Shown one piece after another: positions 52,653 through 60,791 of a DNA stretch of 64,000 bases. The notes below the pieces were generated by a model that saw nothing but the letters and a program-made list of their open reading frames with translations, ran no database searches and was not told the DNA's origin. Both the position numbers and the translations under genes were made by a program. How positions within the stretch are numbered: the first letter of the stretch is position 1; every line of letters starts with the position of its first letter. Location of the stretch: assembly GCF_004362045.1 (NCBI RefSeq), contig NZ_SNWX01000011.1, positions 23,791 to 87,790 of the forward strand. The letters are read 5' to 3'. Source of the DNA: Halanaerobium saccharolyticum (GTDB taxonomy: Bacteria > Bacillota > Halanaerobiia > Halanaerobiales > Halanaerobiaceae).

Positions 52653-53465
52653 CTATATATTTTTAATAATACCTCTCATTAATTTAATAAAATCCGGTCT
52701 TACCTTTTCTGCTATTTCAACAACTTCTTGATGGTCCAGGGGCTGATTTAATACTCCAGCTGCCATATTTGTTATACAGGAAACTCCAACAATTCCAAGC
52801 CCCATATGATTGGCCGCAATTACTTCTGGAACAGTTGACATTCCAACTGCATCAGCACCAATTGTTCTTAAATATTTAATTTCTGCAGGTGTTTCATAAC
52901 TTGGTCCTGACTCAGCAGCATAAACACCCTTCCGGGTTAATATTCCATTATCTCGAGCCACATTTTCTGCCACCTCAATCAGCTCTTTGTTATACGCCTC
53001 AGACATATCGGGAAAACGAGGACCAAATTCAGCAAAATTCTCACCAATTAAAGGATTATCTCCCATTAAATTTATATGATCAGAAATAATCATAAATTCA
53101 CCAGCACTAAATTCTTCATTAACTCCCCCGGCTGCATTAGTTAAAATCAATTTTTCTATTCCAACTTGCTTCATAATTCTAACCGGCATTACCAGCTCCT
53201 GCATGGAATAACCTTCATAATAGTGGGTCCTTCCCTGCATTGCAATAACTTTTTTTCCTTCCAGTTCACCAATTACAAAACGACCAGCATGACCTTCTAC
53301 TGTTGAAACAGGAAAATGTTTAAGTTCACCATAATCTATAAAAACAGGATTTTCAATTTCTTCTGCCATTACCCCGAGTCCAGAACCCAAAACGAGTCCA
53401 ATCTCAGGCTTATAATCAAGCTGTTCAGAAATAATCTGAGCATTTTTTTTAATATCCTTAATCAT
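52653..53465 (-). CDS. punA: Purine-nucleoside phosphorylase (trimeric type)
   Basis: Phosphorolysis of guanosine and inosine in purine salvage. Signatures are GLVLGSGLGVMAEEIENP, VEGHAGRFVIGELEGKKVIA, MQGRTHYYEGYS, ILTNAAGGVNEEFSAG and DAVGMSTVPEVIAANHMGLG with CITNMAAGVL. Length 270 and these motifs indicate the trimeric PNP family. GGAGG precedes ATG 53465. It heads the salvage operon; the 182 bp before it are AT-rich and show no promoter that I would assert. Confidence 0.95.
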   Translation of the reverse strand: MIKDIKKNAQIISEQLDYKPEIGLVLGSGLGVMAEEIENPVFIDYGELKHFPVSTVEGHAGRFVIGELEGKKVIAMQGRTHYYEGYSMQELVMPVRIMKQVGIEKLILTNAAGGVNEEFSAGEFMIISDHINLMGDNPLIGENFAEFGPRFPDMSEAYNKELIEVAENVARDNGILTRKGVYAAESGPSYETPAEIKYLRTIGADAVGMSTVPEVIAANHMGLGIVGVSCITNMAAGVLNQPLDHQEVVEIAEKVRPDFIKLMRGIIKNI

Positions 53466-53647
53466 AACTTAAAACCTCCAATAAATTATTTTCAAATAAA
53501 TCTTCCAATAAAAATCAATGATAAAAATTTTAATTAAAGTTTCTTCCAAAGCTATCTGATTGAATTCTATTGTGAATCTTAGTCTTTTTTAAAAGTTGAT
53601 TTGGATTGAATTTTTGCTCTGCTTAGAAATAATTATTCAAAACGATA

Positions 53648-54751
53648 CTAAATTATAAATTTACCATCACGATAGATCAATTCACCATCAGCATAAATTT
53701 CTCCACCGTTTTTCATATCACAGAGCATATCCCAGTGGATTGTAGAAATGTTTTCTCCCCCTGTTTCTGGATAACTGCGACCTAAAGCTAAATGAATTGT
53801 GCCTCCGATTTTTTCATCAAACAGCATATTTTGGGTAAATTCTGTTATTCCTTTATTACAACCAACCGCTACTTCCCCTACATAACGAGATCCCTCGTCA
53901 GTATCTAATAATGAGTGTAATAATTCCTCACCTTTTGCTGCAGAAGCATTAATTACCTTACCATTTTTAAATTCCAGTCTGATATCTTCAATTTCCTTAC
54001 CACTGTAGATCCCCGGAAAAGAAAATCTAATTCTTCCTTCAACACTATCTTCAATTGGACCGGTAAAAACTTCTCCTCCTGGATAGTTTTCCTTACCTTT
54101 ATCAGCAATCCAGGTTCTACCTCCAACCTTACATTTTAAATCTGTATCCTGGGAAATAAAATGCAGCTCATTTTTCTGATTTAAAAGCTTTGCAATTCTT
54201 TCAAGTTCTTTGCCGAATTCAGTCCAGTAAGCAACAGGATCCTTTTTGTTAAGATGACAGGCTTGATAAACAAATTCTCTGTAATCTCCTAAAGACATCC
54301 CTGCTTCCTGTGCATCAGCATGAGTGGGAAACTGACAGATATTCCAGTTCAAACTTCCCTCAGCAGCTCTGTTCATCACAATTTCGCTAATTTCTTTTTG
54401 GGCAATTGAATGCTTCTTTATTTTTTCTGGATCAACTCCAGCCAAGTTTTTAGTATTGTTATGGCCCAGAATCCTCAATGAGGCATCTACATTTTCCATT
54501 AAATGTTTAGTAAATGGCGCACTGTAATTTAACTGTTCTTCTGACGCATATTTATAAAAGAGTTCTTCCTGTTCCTCAAATTTTGTTATTATCAGCGGAT
54601 GACCACCGTTTTTAAGTACCTCTTTGTAAACTTCTTTAATTAAATCTTTACTGACATCTTCTCCCTGAATTAAAACCTGATCTCCCTTTTCAACTTCCAG
54701 AGAATAGTTAACCAGTAATTCTGCATATTTATTTAATTTAAGATCTGCCAT
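53648..54751 (-). CDS. M29-family leucyl aminopeptidase
   Basis: Cytoplasmic metallo-aminopeptidase (AmpS/PepS type) of 367 residues with two metal ions. Ligand-bearing motifs are YPGGEVFTGPIEDSVEGRI, VGEVAVGCNKGITEFT, IGGTIHLALGRSYPETGG and STIHWDMLCDM. The N-terminal region begins LNKYAELLVNYSLEVEKGDQ, typical of the family. GAAGG precedes ATG 54751. It stands alone between the salvage operon and the endoQ-like gene. Confidence 0.92.
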   Translation of the reverse strand: MADLKLNKYAELLVNYSLEVEKGDQVLIQGEDVSKDLIKEVYKEVLKNGGHPLIITKFEEQEELFYKYASEEQLNYSAPFTKHLMENVDASLRILGHNNTKNLAGVDPEKIKKHSIAQKEISEIVMNRAAEGSLNWNICQFPTHADAQEAGMSLGDYREFVYQACHLNKKDPVAYWTEFGKELERIAKLLNQKNELHFISQDTDLKCKVGGRTWIADKGKENYPGGEVFTGPIEDSVEGRIRFSFPGIYSGKEIEDIRLEFKNGKVINASAAKGEELLHSLLDTDEGSRYVGEVAVGCNKGITEFTQNMLFDEKIGGTIHLALGRSYPETGGENISTIHWDMLCDMKNGGEIYADGELIYRDGKFII

Positions 54752-54809
54752 AACTTAACCTTCTTTCTATTTCGAATTATTTCGTTTATTTAAAAATATT
54801 TCTTTCCAA

Positions 54810-55994
54810 TTAAAATATTACCTTACCGTATGTTCCACCTCCACCTGACTGAAAGCTGAAATTCTGCTGACGGGCTTTTATTATTTTTTTAAAGATTCTA
54901 CTGCTCATACATTCTTTTAATTCAGCAGTCGATAAATTATGAATTACATCCATTTCAGTTCCACAATTTTCGAATAGTTTAGCCGCAGTTTTTTTGCCAA
55001 TTCCAGGAATATCTAAAAGTGGTACCTGGTAAACATATTCTGGACGGTGAACAGGATGCTCTGGTTTTTTGACCTCCGCAATTTCTAAAATCCTGTCCTT
55101 AACCCCAACTACTACCTTTTTTGAACCACATTCAGGACACTGCAAAACAGCTTCTTTTCCGGAAAAAATACTGTCACAGTCTTCACAATGAGAACGATAG
55201 TACTTGCCTAACTCCGGATTTAAACCATAATTTTTTTTAATTCTGCTGCCTGATTCTCTTTTTAAGGTTTTAAGTACTGAATTAAAATTTAGAGACTCAA
55301 GTTCCATAATATTATATTCCCTGGCGATTTTAGGTAGAGAATGAGCATCAGAATTACTCAAAAAAGTTTTTTTTCTTAATTCCGGCAGTAAATCAGCCAT
55401 TTCTGTATCAGCACTAAGTCCCAGCTCTATTGCCGGTATTTTCTCCCATTCAGCTGCTGTAAAAACTTCAGTGTAAGTTTTAAAAGCCCTGCCGTAAAAA
55501 CTTTTATGAGGTGTAAAGATATGGGCAGGAATCATTATCCCCCCGTGATAATCTACAATTTTTAAAAGCTCTTTCCCTGTCAATTTTGCAGCCTGAGAAC
55601 TTAAAGTAATATTAGAAATATAATTTTCCATTGTTCTGCTAAATTTTTTGATCTGTTTGATTTTCGGAAAAAAAGCTAAATAATGAACCTGGCCCCCATT
55701 TTCCTCTCTGCTTTCGATTTCTGCTCCTGGCAGTACAAGCAGCTGATCAGAATAAAGTATCCCCCCCTGCTTTAATTCTTTCATTTCTCCTGCAGCCAGC
55801 ATTTGATCTATATCTTTAAGAACTACAGGAGAGGCACAGTCAATAATTCCGATGATGTCAAGTCCCTTTTTAAAAGCAGCTTCTTTGAGGATATTGGGGA
55901 AATTCAATTTTCTGGAAGCAGTTATTTTAACCGGACTGCCATCACTACCACCGCCAATATGGATATGCAGATCAGCAAAATATTCTTTTTTCAT
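54810..55994 (-). CDS. Endonuclease Q-like PHP-domain protein (YqxK-type)
   Basis: A 394-residue protein combining a PHP phosphoesterase domain (FADLHIHIGGGSDGSP, PGAEIESREENGGQVHYLAF, IPAHIFTPH, FLSNSDAHSLPKI), a four-cysteine zinc module (HCEDCDSIFSGKE with LQCPECGSKK) and a helix-hairpin-helix (PLLDIPGIGKKTAAKLFENC). That layout matches EndoQ of Thermococcales and a few bacilli, which nicks DNA 5' of deaminated bases. The ATG shares one base with the nudF stop (TAATG), and yqxK is also next to the nudF homologue in B. subtilis. Confidence 0.8.
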   Translation of the reverse strand: MKKEYFADLHIHIGGGSDGSPVKITASRKLNFPNILKEAAFKKGLDIIGIIDCASPVVLKDIDQMLAAGEMKELKQGGILYSDQLLVLPGAEIESREENGGQVHYLAFFPKIKQIKKFSRTMENYISNITLSSQAAKLTGKELLKIVDYHGGIMIPAHIFTPHKSFYGRAFKTYTEVFTAAEWEKIPAIELGLSADTEMADLLPELRKKTFLSNSDAHSLPKIAREYNIMELESLNFNSVLKTLKRESGSRIKKNYGLNPELGKYYRSHCEDCDSIFSGKEAVLQCPECGSKKVVVGVKDRILEIAEVKKPEHPVHRPEYVYQVPLLDIPGIGKKTAAKLFENCGTEMDVIHNLSTAELKECMSSRIFKKIIKARQQNFSFQSGGGGTYGKVIF

Positions 55995-56527
55995 TAAAAA
56001 TCACCGAGATAATACATTACTGCAATTAAGGTTTTGCTGTCTCTAATTTTACCAGCCTGCAGAAGTTCTTTTAATTCTGTCTTTGTCTTGGGAACAACTT
56101 CTATATATTCTCCTTCTTCTAAATCTCTACCCACATACTTTAAGTTTTCTGCCTGATATATATAAATAGTTTCTGTACTATATCCAGGGGTGGGGAAAAA
56201 TTCGAATAACTTACTGAATCTTTCCGCTGTATATCCAGTTTCTTCTCTTAATTCACGCCTGGCACATTCTTCTATCTCTTCCTCTACCTCTAATTTACCG
56301 GCAGGAATTTCGTAAATCACTTCGTCAACAGGATATCTGTACTGTTTGATTAATAATACTTTTCCCTGCTCATTTTCAGCCAGTACAGAAACTCCTCCGC
56401 TGTGTTCTACTACTTCCCGGGCGGATTTATGTTGATTGGGAAATTCCACTTCATCCCTATATAGTTTTAAAATATTTCCTTCATATATTGTTTCAGATGC
56501 TGTCCTTACTTCCTTTTTTATTTCCAT
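55994..56527 (-). CDS. nudF: Nudix hydrolase, ADP-ribose pyrophosphatase type
   Basis: Hydrolyses ADP-ribose to AMP and ribose 5-phosphate. The Nudix box runs from about residue 76, with Gly-Lys at its start and ECARRELREETGYTAERFSK at its catalytic core. The preceding LIKQYRYPVDEVIYEIPAG is characteristic of the ADP-ribose branch. Length is 177. GGAGG precedes ATG 56527. It lies downstream of spo0A with 13 nt between and is coupled to the endoQ-like gene. Confidence 0.93.
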   Translation of the reverse strand: MEIKKEVRTASETIYEGNILKLYRDEVEFPNQHKSAREVVEHSGGVSVLAENEQGKVLLIKQYRYPVDEVIYEIPAGKLEVEEEIEECARRELREETGYTAERFSKLFEFFPTPGYSTETIYIYQAENLKYVGRDLEEGEYIEVVPKTKTELKELLQAGKIRDSKTLIAVMYYLGDF

Positions 56528-56540
56528 TATAAGCCTCCAT

Positions 56541-57329
56541 TTACGAAACTTTTAAGTCAACCACAATTTTGTCAGCAATTCTGGCAATAAATTGTGAATT
56601 GGTAGGTTTAACATTTTCATTTATATTGTTCTTAAAATATTTTTTTAAAGCTTTTTGATTTCCCCGCTGCCAGGCAACATCAATTGCATGTCTGATTGCT
56701 CTTTCAACTCTACTGGAAGTAGAATCAAATTCCTCTGCTACCCGCGGATATAATTCTTTAGTTACTGCACCTAATAAATCCATATCCTTAATTACCATCT
56801 TCACAGCCTGGCGTATATAACGATAACCTTTAATATGGGCTGGAACACCCAGTTCCTGAATAATTTGAGTTATGTAAGGTATATAATTTCCATTTTCCAG
56901 CTCCAATTGTGGATCCTGAAAACGTATATTTTCTGAAACACCTGGACTTTTTTCCATTAACTGCTTAATCCTCTGCTTCAATTTATCAAGGTCAAAAGGT
57001 TTCATAATATAGTAATGAACCCCTAATTCAATAACTGTCTTCATTATTTTATCATGTCCCATAGCTGTTAAAGCAATAATTTTCATCTCTTCAATTAAAT
57101 CCTGGGAGTTTAGTTCTTCTAAAACCCCAATTCCGTCAAGGTGAGGCATAATTAAATCTAAAATTAAAACATCTGGATTTTCATTATTTTTTAAAAATTC
57201 AAGAACCTGTTCTCCATCATGTAAAATTTCTAAAACATTAAATTCCTCATTCACCTCAAAAAATTCAGCCAGAATTTGACAGAATTCCTGGTTATCATCC
57301 ACAATTAAAATATCAATAGTCTTCTCCAA
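56541..57329 (-). CDS. spo0A: Sporulation master response regulator Spo0A
   Basis: Phosphorylated regulator that commits cells to sporulation. The receiver has the acidic pair in ILIVDDNQEF (Asp11-Asp12), phospho-acceptor Asp58 in DVLILDLIMPHLDG and the lysine in YYIMKPFDLDKLK. The C-terminal effector domain shows IKGYRYIRQAVKMVI and RVERAIRHAIDVAWQRGN, matching the DNA-recognition region. The start is TTG 57329 with GAGGGGG 7 nt upstream, giving 262 residues; an upstream ATG at 57404 would add an unlikely 25-residue tail. spoIVB is missing between recN and spo0A. Confidence 0.96.
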   Translation of the reverse strand: MEKTIDILIVDDNQEFCQILAEFFEVNEEFNVLEILHDGEQVLEFLKNNENPDVLILDLIMPHLDGIGVLEELNSQDLIEEMKIIALTAMGHDKIMKTVIELGVHYYIMKPFDLDKLKQRIKQLMEKSPGVSENIRFQDPQLELENGNYIPYITQIIQELGVPAHIKGYRYIRQAVKMVIKDMDLLGAVTKELYPRVAEEFDSTSSRVERAIRHAIDVAWQRGNQKALKKYFKNNINENVKPTNSQFIARIADKIVVDLKVS

Positions 57330-57409
57330 TATTTTTCCCCCTCTAGAAAAAAATAAATATTTAACTTCTATAATATTAAATGAAATATCTCCCTGATTTA
57401 TCATATCTC

Positions 57410-59089
57410 CTATTTCTCTGCCAGAAGCAGCATTTCTTCAGCATGAGCTAAAGTTTTGTCAGTTATTGTTGTCCCACCAATCATCCTGGCAATTTCCTTA
57501 ACTCTTTCGGCTTCATCTAAAGCGTAGATCTTTGTAAAAGTTCTGTCTTCTCCTTTTTCTTTTTGAATTAAAAAATGATGGTTGGCTGCACTTGCAAGCT
57601 GTGGGAGGTGAGTAATACAAATTATCTGTCTATCCCTGGAAATCTGTGTTAATTTTGCTGCCATTTTAGCAGCTGTTTTACCTCCAACACCGCTGTCAAC
57701 TTCATCAAAAATTAATGTATCTACCTGATCTAAAGCTGCTGTAATAGTTTTTAAAGAAAGCATGATTCTTGATATCTCTCCCCCAGAAGCAATTTTAGAC
57801 AGAGATTTTAAATCTTCACCTCTATTTGGTGAGATTAAAAATTCTATCTGGTCAGTACCATCTGCAGATATTGCTTTTTCTTTAAAATCAACTTTAAATC
57901 GAACATCTTCCATAGCTAAATCCTTAAGTTCCTGTTTTAGATTTACTTCTAAATTTTCGGCATGATTTTTTCTTTTTTCAGACAATAGATTTGATTTTTT
58001 GATTAATTTTTTCTTTAAATCATCTTTCTTTTTAGTTAGAGAATTAATTTTATCCTCAACATTTTCTAATTTGTCCCGCTTTTGGTATAATTCTTCCAGA
58101 TAAGACAGTACTGTCTCTATATCTTCTCCGTATTTTCTCAAAAGGGTATTAATTAGATCAAGTCGATCACTGATTAAAGATATTCTTTCCTCATCATAAG
58201 CAAAAGAACTTTCAAAATCACCTAAATCAAAAATGAATTCTTCCAGTCCATAATAAATATCTGCAAATTTTTTATTTAAATCCTTTAATTTTTGATTATA
58301 ATCTTCAATTTCAACAAATTTATTCTTTAATACTGAAAGACGATCCATTATTCCTTTTTCACTGTAATCATCTCCGCTGAGAGATGTCATCAGTTCGGAT
58401 ACAACTCTGTAAATTTCCTCTCCGTGAGATAAGGTTTTATATTCTTCCTTTAATTCTTCGTATTCCCCTTCTTTTAATGCAGCTTTCTCAATCTCTTCAA
58501 TTTGAAAATTAATAACATCCAATTCCCTTGCCCTCTGAGAATCATCAATTTCAATCTCTGACAGCTCTTTTCTCACTTCAGATAATTTCTGATATAATGA
58601 CTTAATTTCTGATTTCAGTGGACTAATTTCTTTCCCAATAAAGGCATCAAGGATCATTAAATGAGAACTCTGATCTAAAAGCAGCTGGTGTTCATGCTGA
58701 CCGTGGATGTCAATTAAATAACGGCTTATTTTTTTTACAATCTTTAAAGTTGCCAGCTGACCATTAATCAGAGTCCGGTTGCGGCCATTTTCCCTAATCT
58801 CACGGGCAATTAAAATACCATTTTCTTCTATTTCTATACCTGCTTCAGTTAAAATATTATTAATGATTTTTAGTTCTTCAGGCTGAAAAAAAGCGGAAAT
58901 ATAGGCTGCCTTTTTTCCACTTCGAATAACATCAGTATTTGCTCTGGCCCCCAGTAATAAATCAAGTGCGCCAATAATTATTGATTTACCTGCACCAGTT
59001 TCCCCACTTAAAATATTCAATCCCTGCTTAAAATTAATATTAACCTTATTGATTAAGGCAAAGTTTTTAACCTGTAAATCACTGAGCAT
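57410..59089 (-). CDS. recN: DNA repair protein RecN
   Basis: SMC-like ATPase for double-strand-break repair. Walker A GETGAGKSIIIGALDLLLGA starts near residue 29. A coiled-coil middle (about 150-380) is followed by the signature LSKIASGGEISRIMLSLKTI and Walker B LIFDEVDSGVGGKTAAK, then ITHLPQLASAANHH. Length 559 is typical. AGGAGG precedes the ATG at 59089. It lies between nadK and spo0A; argR, often between tlyA and recN, is replaced by nadK here. Confidence 0.96.
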   Translation of the reverse strand: MLSDLQVKNFALINKVNINFKQGLNILSGETGAGKSIIIGALDLLLGARANTDVIRSGKKAAYISAFFQPEELKIINNILTEAGIEIEENGILIAREIRENGRNRTLINGQLATLKIVKKISRYLIDIHGQHEHQLLLDQSSHLMILDAFIGKEISPLKSEIKSLYQKLSEVRKELSEIEIDDSQRARELDVINFQIEEIEKAALKEGEYEELKEEYKTLSHGEEIYRVVSELMTSLSGDDYSEKGIMDRLSVLKNKFVEIEDYNQKLKDLNKKFADIYYGLEEFIFDLGDFESSFAYDEERISLISDRLDLINTLLRKYGEDIETVLSYLEELYQKRDKLENVEDKINSLTKKKDDLKKKLIKKSNLLSEKRKNHAENLEVNLKQELKDLAMEDVRFKVDFKEKAISADGTDQIEFLISPNRGEDLKSLSKIASGGEISRIMLSLKTITAALDQVDTLIFDEVDSGVGGKTAAKMAAKLTQISRDRQIICITHLPQLASAANHHFLIQKEKGEDRTFTKIYALDEAERVKEIARMIGGTTITDKTLAHAEEMLLLAEK

Positions 59090-59107
59090 AAGTTTTCCTC
59101 CTGTCAG

Positions 59108-59962
59108 TTAAGCAAGATTCATTTTTTCCTTAACGATAGTATAAAAAGTCCTATCAGGTAGTTTAATGATTGATAATTCCTGGTCTGCACCACTGATATA
59201 TATTTCATCCCCGGGAATGATTTTATTTTTCTGTCTGCCATCAGCACAACCTTTAACAGAACGACCATCACTATCAACTTTAATTCTAATCTCTTCCTGA
59301 TCTGAGATTACCATTGGCCGCAAATGAAGATTATGAGGACAAATTGGAGTTATTAAAATTGCCTGAATTTGACGGGGGTTGATGATCGGCCCCCCTGCTG
59401 AAAGGGAATAGGCTGTAGAACCGGTGGGAGTGGCAATAATTAAACCATCACCGCGAAAGTTATTGACAAGTTCCTTGTTAATATAGAGTTCAATTTTAAG
59501 CATTTGAGAATCAGGATCTCTATTGATTACATAATCATTAAGAGCATAGCTGCTGTTAATTTTTTCTTCATTACGGTAATGTTCTGTCTTCAGCATCATT
59601 CTTTTTTCGATATTGTAATTATTATCATCAATCATTTCCAGTGCTTTTGTTAAATCATCAGTCTCTACATCAGTTAAAAAACCCAGATGACCAACATTAA
59701 TTCCCAGTAAGGGAAGATCACTACCGATAAAATGATGAGAGGTGTGCAGAAAAGTTCCATCACCACCAATTATAATAATATAATCGGCTTCCTCTTTAAT
59801 CTGCTCATAATCAGCTTCTCTATCTTTTTGAGAAAGCTGAAAAGCAGCATGTTTTTCAATTAAAAATTCCTTATCCCTTGCTTCAAACCATTCAATAGCT
59901 CTTTTTGCTACAGTAAAAGCTTCTTTTTTGTCCAAATTTACTATTAATGCAGCTTTGTCCAT
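59108..59962 (-). CDS. nadK: NAD kinase
   Basis: Phosphorylates NAD to NADP. Motifs are IIIIGGDGTFLHTSHHF (about residue 62), GINVGHLGFLTDVE and ATPTGSTAYSLSAGGPI. From ATG 59962, served by GGGAGG 8 nt upstream, the product has 284 residues, the normal size. An in-frame ATG at 60037 lies within tlyA and would add 25 residues, so it is rejected. There is a single-base gap after tlyA. It supplies NADP that the MEP enzyme Dxr uses as NADPH. Confidence 0.95.
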   Translation of the reverse strand: MDKAALIVNLDKKEAFTVAKRAIEWFEARDKEFLIEKHAAFQLSQKDREADYEQIKEEADYIIIIGGDGTFLHTSHHFIGSDLPLLGINVGHLGFLTDVETDDLTKALEMIDDNNYNIEKRMMLKTEHYRNEEKINSSYALNDYVINRDPDSQMLKIELYINKELVNNFRGDGLIIATPTGSTAYSLSAGGPIINPRQIQAILITPICPHNLHLRPMVISDQEEIRIKVDSDGRSVKGCADGRQKNKIIPGDEIYISGADQELSIIKLPDRTFYTIVKEKMNLA

Positions 59963-59963
59963 T

Positions 59964-60791
59964 TTAAGAACCTCCCAGTTCTGAATGAGCAGTATTAACC
60001 AGTTTACCAATTTTCTGCTGCCAGCTCTGGCGGTCAAAACCAGCAGTCCTCTCAGTAAAACTTAGATGGATTAAATACTCAATATTTTTGCTTGAAGCAC
60101 CGGTTATTGGTGAATAATCAAGAGCAAGTGGCTCAAAACCTTCTTCAAGAAAAAAATCACTTAAACTTTCAATCACATCTCTATGAACAGCAGGATCCTT
60201 AACCACGCCATTTTTTCCAACCCGCTCTCGACCGGCTTCAAATTGTGGTTTGATTAGGGCCACAAAATCCCCATTCTGCTCTATAAATTCTTTTACACCA
60301 GGTGCAATTAACCGGAGTGAAATAAAAGAAACATCAGTTACAATTAAAGGAACTTCAACCGGAAGTTCGTCTTTTTCTAAATGCCGGAAGTTGCACCTCT
60401 CAAAGACTTCCACTCGTTCATCCTGTCTCAGTTTCCAGGCCAGCTGCCCATAACCGACATCTATTGCATACACCTTTTGGGCTCCATGCTGTAATAAACA
60501 ATCCGTAAAACCACCTGTGGAGGCCCCGATATCTATTGCTTCTTTTGCCTCTGGATTAATCTCAAAAACTTCTAAAGCTTTCTCCAGTTTAAGACCTCCA
60601 CGACTCACATATGGATTTTTGTCACCTCTAAACTCAATTTTGGCATCTGGATCAACCTGGGTTCCAGCCTTATCTTCTCGCTGACCATTAACAAAAACCA
60701 GCCCGGCCATAATAGCCCTTTTAGCCCGGGAACGGCTTTTAAATAATCCCCGTTCAGCTACCACAATGTCTAATCTTTCTTTTCGGGCCAT
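59964..60791 (-). CDS. tlyA: TlyA-family rRNA methyltransferase / hemolysin-like
   Basis: Predicted 2'-O-methyltransferase (16S/23S rRNA cytidines in mycobacteria). An N-terminal S4 domain, LDIVVAERGLFKSRSRAKRA with KIEFRGDKNPYVSRGGLKLE, joins an FtsJ-type domain with AIDIGASTGGFTDCLLQHGA, VIDVSF-like LIVTDVSFISLRLIAPGV and FVALIKPQFEAGRERVGKNG. Length is 275. It overlaps the dxs end by 22 nt, the same pairing as dxs-yqxC in B. subtilis. Confidence 0.94.
   Translation of the reverse strand: MARKERLDIVVAERGLFKSRSRAKRAIMAGLVFVNGQREDKAGTQVDPDAKIEFRGDKNPYVSRGGLKLEKALEVFEINPEAKEAIDIGASTGGFTDCLLQHGAQKVYAIDVGYGQLAWKLRQDERVEVFERCNFRHLEKDELPVEVPLIVTDVSFISLRLIAPGVKEFIEQNGDFVALIKPQFEAGRERVGKNGVVKDPAVHRDVIESLSDFFLEEGFEPLALDYSPITGASSKNIEYLIHLSFTERTAGFDRQSWQQKIGKLVNTAHSELGGS

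Noticed and set aside
57330..57404. N-terminal extension of Spo0A and a sigma-H promoter in this gap
   Set aside because: The strong GAGGGGG site serves TTG 57329, and AGGAGAT near the recN end has no GAAT at sigma-H spacing.
59963..60037. A longer NAD kinase starting inside tlyA
   Set aside because: No ribosome binding site, whereas GGGAGG is well placed for ATG 59962 and gives the normal family length.
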